Below, in pieces: positions 45,601 through 57,600 of a stretch of DNA of 64,000 bases. Origin of the DNA: Ixodes scapularis (lineage: Eukaryota; Arthropoda; Arachnida; Ixodida; Ixodidae); NCBI RefSeq assembly GCF_016920785.2, contig NW_024609837.1, positions 43,650,745-43,714,744 of the forward strand, in the 5' to 3' direction. The position numbers and the translations under genes are program-made. How positions within the stretch are numbered: the stretch's first letter is position 1; every line of letters starts with the position of its first letter. Under the pieces are notes generated by a model, which saw nothing but the letters and a program-made list of their open reading frames with translations, did no database searches and was not told where the DNA came from.

Positions 45601-48600
45601 AATATATTTACATTTGAGTAATAAATATTAGATAGCCCGAAGTCCCACATCTCCTACTTTATATTCAAGCAGTCAAAATGGTGCTTAATAGCTTCATTTG
45701 CAAATCATAGATTTCTTAATGAAGAGTGCGACATCTTTTTATGTAGGTATCTTAAATTGTCCTAGAGAGCTGAACGTTTGCAAAGTACACCTACATCCGA
45801 CGTTAAATCTCCCCTCCAAATTTCATTCCGATCACTTGAGTAGTTCAGAAGTTTGATCTCTAGTCAGTGTCCCCCCTTAACTGCATGAATTACAAGACCA
45901 GGAAGGGTTCATCGGCTGCCGTACAAAAGAGATAGGCATTCCCCAATATCCAAAGGACCCCCCTTGGTACACGGTATTACACCGCACCCTGATTCGCCTT
46001 CATTGTATCTGTTTCTTCGCTATAGTATTGGAAGTTTCCACTTGTGGGCTCTTACCAAGTGCGTTGCTGTGCCACGACCGAACTTACCCGGACCAAATCC
46101 GAGGAGCTGGCGCAGAGGTAGTAGACGGTGCTGAGGCAGGGCAATGCCCGCTCCACAATCTGAAAGCAGTTGGGCCTGGGGAGGAAACAGAGAGCAAGCA
46201 GGCTTTTAAAATTCGGTTGTGACAGGAACGGGAACTTGCGGAACAATCTGCCCCACCTTTCTAGCAGGCTGTCGTGAACCATGTAGAGGTATGAGTAACT
46301 CAGGTCAATCAGTCCTTTTGGTTTGGTTCTCTGGAGGAGACAAGGCAAGATTTTGAAACAGCCTTTTTGGGGACGTGCTTGCTGGGAACCTCAAGTCTTT
46401 AAGCTATACAAAAGCACAACTGTTTTGTCCCCGATTTCTTGAAAGCTGGTCCCTGAGCCAAGTGCTTGAGCTCGGTTTAGGCCATGCTTTTGGAACAAGG
46501 GGCCAAATGCGTTGGTTGAACGATGCAGTTTCTGTAGGTCTTGATCAACTCATTGTAATATACTAAGGGATTGCCCGTATTCGCGAAAGCACCTGCTGTC
46601 GAGTTTTAAACTATGCAAAAGTGCACATCAAGTGCCCGCTTTTTCCAAATAGTGCCGTATGAGTACACTAACCTCTGCACCATAATAATGCACATTTTCT
46701 GAAAAGAAGTTTCCTTACCCTTGGGTTGTCAAAAAAGTACAAGTGAAGTTCTTTGGCATTGAGGACAAAATAGAGGTTCTTCCATTTCTTGTTTCCCAGG
46801 CCTAATTTTCAGGAAGGGAAAAGAAGAAGGAACAGGTAAAGCAAGTTAACGAAACAAAAAGAAATGTGGCATGTAGGCATGCACGAATAGTAGACTCTGA
46901 TTTCAAAGCGAATAGTGGTTCTGGCTAAATATTTTCGAATGAAATATTGAATAGTTTCTCCAAATCTTTCACTACCAAGCACCATGCTTAAACAAAAATT
47001 CAGCTGAACTCGCCTTCCCCTTGTCCACTTCTAAGCTGTTAATTTAAATTTAACTATAGTTATGAACCATGGCATGTAAACAAGAAATTCATTGCAGCTA
47101 TCCTAGTCAAGGGAATTTATAAATCTGCTTGCTATATAAATATATCCTTTTTTCAATTTTAGATTAAAAAAAAAATAACAACACGAATGATTAATGCTGG
47201 TTGTCAAGACATTGCTGCCAAACATAAAACCCTTTTTTTATGGCAAAAACCACCAGGCAGTGCTCCAGTCTTTGACGTCCCATAGAAATTCCGGTTCATA
47301 AAAAGAATGAACAAAACCCACCTTAAAGGGGCACTCAAGTGGATTTTGAGATTGTATATCTACCGTCATAACTCATTCTATGGACTCTAAGCATCTCAAA
47401 AAAACCTAAATTACATTCAAGGGCAGCCGATTTCCCAATTAAAAATCCAATCAAAGATTGTGCCATGCCCCTCTTTCTGCACCGTGGGGCAGACAACCAG
47501 CGGGTGCCACTGAACAGAAAGGTAGCAGGGGAGGGCGCAGAGAGCCAATCCTGGGTGACGCCTTCCCACCGGACTACATTTGCGAATATGCCCGCCTTTG
47601 AAAAATCAGTCCGCCGGGTAGTTGTCACTTGTGATACTATAGGAATGTTGCCTTTTTGTATCAAACTCCCATGGCGGGTACACTCGATATAGCGAACGAA
47701 GATTGGCCACCCGTTGCTTGCCTCGCGATCCGATTGCGCGCTGGTGACGAGCACATCGCTTGCCTTGCAGGGCTGGCAGACCACCAAGCCAGCATACACA
47801 CGGTAAAAAACAATAAACAATGCACTGTAAAAAAAAATAAAAAAAAAGTGGAGGATAACAAAAGCAAGGGGAAGGGCACGCGCGCGTGCGTAGGGAGAGC
47901 AGGGAGTGTTTGCTGTCGGAATGGTAGCCTGTTCCCTTTCCCCGAACACTGCTGATGCTGCGCGACCCCCTAGCCCCAAAATAAAATAAGCAAAAAAAAG
48001 AAGGCTTCGGCAAGTCGAGTGTGTCGACAACAGTAGTTGTGCAATCGCAGTTCGTTGTTTGTTTACCTTTTTCTTTAGAGATTAATGCTTTGCCTTTTTT
48101 TTTGCCTTTTTTTTTGCCTGAATTTAGTAAACTTTCTTTTTTGTTGCTTGCTTAACTTTTTTTAAGCGTCTTGCTTTTCTGTTTTTCTTTCGTTTTTTTT
48201 ATTTCTATGTTTTGTCTCTTGCGCTGTGTGAAGGTCCCGGCCAGGTGCGCGTGTAAGCGCAGCGGGGTTTACGGTCCCTGCCAACTATGCTCTACTGTAT
48301 TTAGTGGCTCTTGGATGCTCTATCTCGTAAGCTCCCGTTTGTCGCGACCAGAGACGCCAGGAAATTTCAAATCAAGCTTAATTTAACATATTTTTGTATA
48401 TCAAATTATTGATATATCAAGCAATTTTACAATCCTCTTTGAACTTGATATATCCGGGTTCGACTGTATAGTCTCGCATAATCGCGGCGAGTTAAGGCTG
48501 GTCAGACATCTGCAACAAGCACGTTATCTACGACTGCGTCCGTTGTGACCGGAACAACCGCTCTGCGCCGCGCATACACACTCCTGCAACCACTGCAACA

Positions 48601-51600
48601 AGCGTAGCGGGTCGTCAGCACGGTGACCGCTTCTACGCCGCCGTCAGCTGTTTCAGCGGTGCCTCTAGAAAGAAGGGGACGCCCTGCCACTCAATGCCGT
48701 AACAGAAAATAGACAGACAATTTTCTACAGCCTAAAGCCTTATTTATTTATTTTTTTTCAGGATAGGCTTGCAAGGCAGAGTGGATGAAAAAAGAAAAGA
48801 AAAAGATGCAATACACTGTCTTGGACGATCATGACTTTGCCAATAGTCCAAATCTCGCCACACGCCTTTTCTATGATTATAAAAGACGATTTAATCTCAG
48901 CAGCGATATAGCAATGTAGAAATATGATTTCGTGATCAGATAGACATTGCGAGCATCCAGGATTGCTAACACTAATCACTTTTCTTGGGTGATGAAAACG
49001 CGTGAAAATTCGCATCCTTTGTACGGTACGCACCAGTAATACCTTGAACTTGACCACAAGCATGGAATGCACCAAATAAGAAATCCGGGCGATGTTCGAG
49101 GACACAAATGCTAAGGAAGCACCACTGTAGTCGAAGTGAACAGACACGACGGCATGGGCATTTCTGCTGTCTTGCGAGTGCCGCCACGACATTGCCGCAC
49201 GAGTAGGTGAATCTTTCCTTCTAGTACGTTCTGGGTTATCATAGCGACATACGACGAAAATTCGCAGTCAAGGCTAGCACTTTTACGCGGAACGATGAGC
49301 TTCCAGCAAGCCGTCCACGTTGACGATCACCACCGACGCCAATGTTTGCAGACAGAAGGAGCCGCGACCGGCACGACCGGCATGCAACGCGCGCAACCGA
49401 GCTCTCCTCAATTTGTGAATGGTCTGTCGTTGCAGTCGCTCCCGTCATTCCCAAGCGTAGCGAAAAAGTTCAGCCCGGCTCAACTCCTTGCGCTGCAAAC
49501 GAACACAAACGAAACGGCCGTCTGGCGCTTCGCTGCGACGGTAACTCGTTGTTCCAACCGGTTGCGTCCATTCGTAAGCGTAGTGGTCGCTCCGAACGCG
49601 AGTGTGTGAACAGGCTTTAGCCCTGTTGGGTGCGCTTCTCACCCAGGACCCCGTGCACCGCAGGGAAGCAATACCAGCCAAGCTTGCAGAGCTCTGCGGA
49701 TATCGCTTCCCCACAGTGCACAGGTGCTCGGTGAGAAGCGCACTCATTGGGGCTAACCCGCCACGATCAACACTTCGAAAAGTATGAACGTCGCAGTTTA
49801 TCTCAAAGCGAATATCGAATGGCATATTATTCTAAACTACCATTTGAAAATTCAAATATTCGCGCAACACTAGTGGCATTTAAAGGCACCTACTCTTTTT
49901 GCTGAGGTAGCCCTGCATGCAGACGCCCTTGCTTCGCTTGGCCATGCCAGTTTCCCGGCTCTCCCGCAGTGTCGCATAGATGTCCCTTGACCGATGCTGC
50001 AACTCTTCCGCACGGCTCGAGTGCCGTGTCTCGTAGGGAGCCTGCGGGGCAATCGTAAAGGGTGGTTAGCATATCTTCATTTCACTGGTGGGCAGAACCA
50101 TTAGTTTAGTACACGAATGACGGGCAGTGATAGTAAAAGCAATGTTGGCAAAGGAACCTATCATCAACCACTAATTGTACAACAAGCTTGACAGAAAAAA
50201 TAGGCAAAAAAAGAAAGAGGAGAGTCATATTGGGGGCCTAAAATTTGGCTTTTGCCAATATACTTTACAGTTCTTATAGTCGACTCCAAAATTATAGAAG
50301 TGACTGGTCGAGAGAAAGCAAGTTATAGTGTCACATTCCTCGTTACTGTTTATATGCAATAATGCACAATATTTCAAAAAGGAGTGTGTCAAGGAGCGTG
50401 TTTTTAAGCGACGCAAGGTGACGCCACCTGTCGCGTTACGAATTTACCACGTGTTTTGCGTTTAAAAGTGAAGTAGAGAAGGAAATACTCGAGCTGCATC
50501 ACTTTGCCATTGCGAGATTTGGACCCTAGCAGCACCTTGTAATGCTGACGACCGACTTGGCACTTTTACGAGCTCAGAAAGTCGTGTTTATGCATTTTGT
50601 TTTAGGGGCGAAGCTCCTTAGGGTTTAGCCTTGTCCGTCCGGCGTCCGTGCTCACATCGATCGCCATCCCATCTGCCTTCTTAAAAAAAGAAAAACATGT
50701 TTCAAAGTCAACAAGATTCGAACCTGTACGGGGAGACCCCAATGAATTTCTAGTCCATAGCCTTAACCACTCGGCCACGACTGCGGGATGAATAGGGGGC
50801 TCTGAGATGTGGTAGTAACTCAAGAGCTGGGAATGTCATGGATGAAACGTTGCATGTAGCCGCTCAACCTCTATGCAGGAGAGGGCGCTGCGGTCAAATG
50901 CATATATAATCGCGTTAAAATTTCCATGCATTGGCTTAACATTTATAAACGAGAGGGCGCTGCGGTCAAATGCTCAAATGCGTATATAACCACGTTCCAT
51001 ACCACATTCTCTTTCTGATATGGATGAAAACAATGAGCACAACCACTGGCTCTGCATTTCACCGACCATAAAGCTGTAATAATGAAGTCGAAACGCAACC
51101 CGGAACTCAGCACTACCCCTGAGCAATAAAAAAAAATCAGCATCGTCAGCACTACCTATGAACAAAATCAGTATCATTAGCACCACCAGAGCTTCGCCCC
51201 AATCAACATCACTTACCACATAAAGATGCTGTCTTTTTTTTTTTTTTTTTTTTATTGTATATTAGGCGTTGATTATGGCATGTTTATTATGCTGATGGCG
51301 ATCATATGTATATATGTCGATGTATAAGCAATATATATGGTTGCCATGTGTTTCTTGTTTCTCATATGTATAGTTTTGTTGTTTGTATGTACCCCACACC
51401 TGCAGGGGCCTGTTCAAGGCCTGCAGTATGTCTAAATAAAAAAAAAATAATAAAGAAATGGCCACAAGCCAATTCCAGAAGAGAAAACCGCACCTTGAGC
51501 ACAGGGTCCCCCAGCACGTGTCCTTCAACAATCTGTTCCACTTTGTAGCGGCTCACCACAGCCTCCAAGCTGCAAAAAAATTATATCATTGAAAACGGAA

Positions 51601-54600
51601 AAAAAAAAAAAGAAAATCACAGAACATTATGTAATTTTTAATACCCGGCAGCAAGACAAAAACGCTAGTCGGAACATAACAGCTCCTATTCTTAGTTAAG
51701 ACGTTTAATATCAGCTGCGCCCGAAGACGACATTATATATCAGAACTGGCGATGATTTAAAAGGTGAACTCATCTGAAAACGTTTAGCGAGTTGAGGACT
51801 AGGCTTCAGTGTACCTTCTACGGTGAAGACGTAGGCAAAGAAAACGGGGAAGAAAAACGCGAAAAGCCGTCACCTGTCGAAAGAGCGCCCACCCATGACG
51901 TAGCGGTTTCCCTTGCGCTCGATGCGGAACCTCTGAATGGTGTTGTTGATGTGGAAGAAGAGGGAAAAGTTGCCGGGAGAGTTGTCGCTCGGGCGCACCA
52001 GGAAACTGCCAGGGCCCACTGCACAAAAACCGACAGACATTATCACTTCACATTCACATAGTCATGACAGGTCACCAAAGTTCGTCATCATGGTGGTGAT
52101 GATGATGATGACAACGATGACGATTGTAGTGTGCTACTATAGGGTTCTGTGTTTTCGGGGTTTATTTTTCTTCAAATTCAAAAAGAGTATTGTTTTTAAC
52201 AGATTATGTGTTTTTTGGTGTTGGACAAAACATCTGTGTTTATCGGGCCTTGCGTCGAAGAAACAAGACGTGGGCATGGAATCTTCCAGCCTCCAGAGGA
52301 CATGCTTGTGCCCAGAATGCTTGAAAAACGTCCCGGCACCAATAAAAGAAGGAAACGAGGTCAGCTGTCTGGTTTCCCAAGAAGGAAGCAGCCTCGCTGG
52401 CAGTACGATGGGGCTGTGTTTAATGTAAATGCAAAATAAAACTACTAATATATTATTTTTTTTTTTGTGGGGGGGAAAGGGCAAAGGGGCTTGGGTTTTT
52501 TTTTTTTTTTTTTTTTTTTGCGAAAGAAAGCTCTAATTTGTGTTTTTCCGGTTTTCCCTGAATTGGATTAAACCAGCTCGGGGTTTATGGGTATTTACCG
52601 AAAACGCAGAACCCAACTGTCCAACTGCAACAGCATCCCGGCACACGTGGAAAGAAATGGCGCCCGCGGAACCAGGGAATCCTGGACGGGCATCGAGCGG
52701 CATGCGGTTGTTTAATCCCTGCCGTCTAAATTGCTCCGATCTGTTGATCCAGTGTCGCCAGGTAGCAAGGCTGGATCAACCTCTATGCATATAAACTTCC
52801 CAGGAGCATAATTTGCCAAGTTGTTTAATCTATGTGGCTCTTTCGCAACTGGGCTTGTGCCTCAGTAGTGGATCATCCCAGCCTTCCAACAGCTTCACTG
52901 TCCGCTATTGCAGCGAAGTCTGGAATTTACTGAAAGTTGCGGTACATTTAAAACTGTTGGACTACAGACGCTTTCAGTCAGCTGCGCATGGGCACCGCCA
53001 TAGCCGACCTCCAGTTTTTGTTTCCTCTCCATTCCGTTCGCTTCACTTCACCATTGTCACAGCACAACAGGTTATTGCACTTTAGGTGCTACTGTGTCCT
53101 TCTCCCCAGCATAGGCCTTTGCAGAGGCTCGTCAACGCCTGCCTCAGTTGTTCGGCATCTTGGTAAGACAAGAAAAGGTCGGCAATGGCGGCTCAGTCTG
53201 GCGCACGTTTAAAGCATCTATACCATGGACTGCCGGACTCACTCCAAGCGGCACCATGACAAACATTTTGCATGATCGTCTAGCAACCAGCCTCAAGTCA
53301 ACTGCCTTACAAATCTAATGACCAAATTGAAATTACATAATCATCTAGTCAGACAAAATCGTACGATGCTTCTCGCGACAATGACAACATTGCGAGAAAA
53401 AAACTATGCAATATGAGGATACTCACTCTTGGCTAGCTCTTCAACCGCTGCCTCCTTAGACATGTCGGCGTGGAACCACGGGTAGATTTCGTTTGGGTCC
53501 ACGTCATCGTCCTAAAAGATAGAAGCGCACGCGTGTTACTGCTTCTGCAAATCGCACAAGACCACAGAGGGTAAATCAGGCTATCCCCATAATAGCTGCG
53601 ATCCCCCTGTCAGCGTCCCTCTCAGAGGGACGCTGACAGGGTATTTAAGTTTGCCAAGATTTTATTTGTATATGACATAAGAGAGCCCAACTACCCACGA
53701 CACAATATGTGACTCGAAATTCATTTTCTTTTTGCCCGAAAACCGGTCAGTTCGAGTGTGCTCACTCTATTCTCCCTGGTCACGTGCCGTTTTCTATGGT
53801 TTAGACACAACCACCAAAAATATACAAAGTCGTGGGTCATCGATGGCACACACTCAATACTAAAAATAGACAAAAAATATGATGCTCATTTTTTATGGCT
53901 TATAAATGCTGCAAATATATTGATTGAAAAAAAAAAAAAAAAAAAGTTGCACAGTCACGTGATTTTTGGTAACTTACTTCTCTATATTTCTTTTTCCTCC
54001 CCACTCCAGTTTCGGTTTTGAGCAGTTGAGTTTTTTTACTTTATTAAAAATATATGTAACGCAGTAGCAAAGTATTGATTGGGCAGTCTTCTGACACCAT
54101 AATAAACCGCCTAAAGATATATATTTTTTTTTTGTTTTTGGGGGTGTTGGTGTTTTTTTAACCCCCTGTCTACTAATCATGAGCGTCATCCATTACGGAT
54201 CAGAAAGCCCGACCACAAGTCTGGCTTGCATTTCAGTTTTGGTGCCTGTTTTGTGCACTCTCCGGCAGATACAGCGCTACCGCTATCCGCTCCACGCCCC
54301 TCAGGCTATTTTGCTGTTTCGAAGTTTTGTTTAACTAAAACTCCACTATCTCAGTAAAAAAAAAAAAAAAAAAAAAATGCTCGAAGTACACCTTAACACT
54401 TCTTAAGAGTTCTGAATGCGAAAGCATGCAAGCGGCTGGACCGCTTCCTTATTTCATCCACTGCATACTTTTCGTCGCCGGTCAACACGCGCTCTCTCCT
54501 GGGCGCATTGACCTTAGACGCTCCGTGTTAATGGTGCGCTGACAGACATGCAGTGCCATGGGGTGAGCAGGCATTGAAACTGAGGCACAGTGGCCAATGG

Positions 54601-57600
54601 GAGCCTCGTCGACGCACGCCAGCCAATGCGCGCCAGCCAACGCGACCGAAGCAGGGAAACTAGGTGCCATTGTCAGGCTTTTCGCGTGGTTTCATAGCTG
54701 GGAGCTAGCTGAACTTGGAGAAAGAATTTAAGGGGCCATTTGAAGCCAATGACGTCGGCTCGCTCCGTGGGACAGTTAATGCTTCCGCATTAAAAAGCTA
54801 CCATCTGAAAGCATTTACTTGGCCTCCAGATGTTGTTTGTTGCTCTTTACCTTTCTGAATGTTTCCAACAGTACCACACAGCAAAGTGCTACTGAGTGGA
54901 CAGACCAGATGGCCAGGAATTAATAACAAGAGCAACAGACATCTGAATGCCAAATGAAAGTTTCCTCTGATTTCCATTCAAACTGTTGATTTCAAATAAA
55001 GTTTGCGGTAGGCTTTACGAAAAAACGTGGAGGCCAGCGTACCAGTTCTTCCAGCAGCTCCCTGAAGACGAGCCCGCTCTCTTGGGTGCGGTGAAGGGTG
55101 CACCACAGCCAGCCGTCACCCATATCGTTGTGGACAACAAAGATGTCTCCCTTCTGAAAACTGCACACCACAACCAAAACCGCACACTTTCAGCGTCACT
55201 TGTTACTTCACACCAGGTCGTCTGCGTGATTTTTACACAAAGAAATAAAAATACAAACAGGTAAAGATTCTGTGCTTCGAAATGTGACCCAGAATGGAGC
55301 ATAAATGCTGTTACGAGCATTGCAAACTTTCTTGTACCACGTTGTCGAGGCTAGCGTAATGCTGTTAAAGCTACTAAAGGCAACCCTATGAGTGGATAAA
55401 GTCGAAAAAGCTCACCTAAGTTCGTCTGTGTCCGCCATCTTGACGTACGGCAGAACAGCGATGGCCCGCTTTTTGTCGTTGACCGGCTGCGTGGGAAAGA
55501 TTTTGCCCTTGTGAGCACGACAGGGCATAATGGCAGCAACACTCATGTTTCAACTTATGCTATCATTGCCAACAACTGTCTGTTTTAGCCTGCACTACCG
55601 CTGTTTGTGGTACCAGTGTACAAGGACACTCGGTAAATGTCCTACTTGTGATATGCTTGTGTCTCGATCCTCCTGCCTCGCTTAGCAGAGGTGCGACAAA
55701 GTGAATGCAAACCTCGGGAGGGCAGACGGGTTGAAGCAGGCGCTCTTTCTTGAGCAGGTCTGACCAGCCAGTGTAGTATCCAATAAGGTCCGACAGGGAA
55801 TCGAACTGACGGCCGCCGATGTAGTAATCCCCGCACACGGCAGTAATCCTGTAACATTGTGAAAACAAAAATAAAAATGAAACCAACCAGCAAGGTCTGC
55901 ACGGCAAACTGTCGATTAGCCACAACTTGAGCCCATAAAAAGTGCAAATCCTTAGCCTTTGACAAGTATGATTAATGTGACATGTTCACAGGCACACACT
56001 GCATTCACCAAGATGTGAGGGTACTCGGAAAGAATAAGCAATTAGTGAGGCGGTCAGCTGATTGAGTTGGTGAACCACGAATGTGTTAAATGCCGATAAA
56101 CAATGAATCAACAAGTGGGACAGGGGACAACACATGCACCTCTTCCAGAGAGGTCAAGTGTCGTCCTCAATAAATCTTTTATGGTTCCCTCGGCATCACC
56201 AACACTTTGTTCAATTTGGTCTTTCCCACACGGTGGACGCATTTGCGCAGCCCCCCCCCCCCCCCCTTTTTCACTCAAATTTGAAAGCTTCTGCAGACTT
56301 CAAACGATCCACTTGTGGCAAGAATCGTCGTACCCCTTTGTTTCACAAACTCGGCGATTCATAAACATCATATCACAACAACCGTCCGCAGCGTGTGCCT
56401 TTGCCAGCGAACATTTCTCGTAGATAGTGCCTAGATTTCATCCCGCAAATACCGCAATACCTTCAGTACATTTACACACAGGTAAGAAATTCCCAGGGCT
56501 GCTAATTGATGGTGCCAGCATGCCTGTGCATAGATAGACGATTAGGAGCAGTCGCAAAGCAGTCAGTCAGTCAGAGGCACATGTGCAGACCAGACTCTAA
56601 GGTTGGCAAGGAAAGCAAAGCACCTGAAGTGATTGATGCCGGTGTGCCCCAGGTAGGAGAGGACGTAGGAACCGGGCTTGCGGTCGCTCTCTCGGAGCAG
56701 GTACCGACCCAGACCGCCCGCGGATTGCAGGCGCTGTTCCGCAGTGTAACGGTCAAGTCGGCCATGGTACCACCTGGGTCGCGGCACCACACATTACCCT
56801 TTCTCGGGCATCAAATGTCACCGCTAACATTAGTGCTCCGAATGAGCACTTTGCAACTCACTAGTAGATTTGATGACAGGAGAGAAAAAGGAAACGGACT
56901 GGCTTTCACCTGGTCACGCCAACAGTGTCTTGCAGTGCGTTTTGTGAGAAATTAAAAAGGACTAATGGCCACATGCATAAAATGACAGACTCGCTGCATG
57001 TTATGATTGAAACTCTCGACAATGAGTAGTGCATTCCCAAACTAGGATTGTCATTCATAATACAAAACTTACAATTGTCTGTTAAGAAGTTTCAGTGAGA
57101 AAATTACAGTTGATCAGCATCGCACGAGTATTTCCTCCAAAAAAGGCATTATTTACAAAAAAAAAGTAAGCCACCGCCATTGTAAACCCTTCAAAACTGT
57201 CGCATTTTGTGCGAAAGCTATCGTGTTAAGATGCTAGTTGGTTTGGACAAAATGACCGATCTAGAAAGCACATTTGATCTACTAGCACCCAATCTATGAT
57301 TTTCAGAAAAAACTACCCCAACCTGTAATAATAGCTTACCGTAAAATACCGAAGAAACGCCCACCCTCATTTTATCGAAATACGCGTAAAGCCAACTATG
57401 GGCGCTTATTAGGGCGCTTGATGTGTACTTGCCCAAATTTTCGAATTTCAAAAATGTTAATAGTGGGCGCTTGTACGGGTATGGGCGCTTCCTCGGTATT
57501 TTACGGTAAAGGCAAAAAAAACAAAAAAACATCACCGCTGGGTACAAACGCAACATTTGGGTAACGTAATCCAGGCCATTACAGCTCAATGGAGCCAACA

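Noticed and set aside
47335..48030. 231-codon open frame on the minus strand
   Set aside because: It overlaps a TTAA-type repeat end, is low-complexity (Phe/Tyr runs from A/T tracts), shows no domain and no splice context.
49239..49620. Overlapping open frames near 49.3-49.6 kb
   Set aside because: They lie in the second copy of the 7.7-kb transposon interior and its flank; no conserved protein motif.
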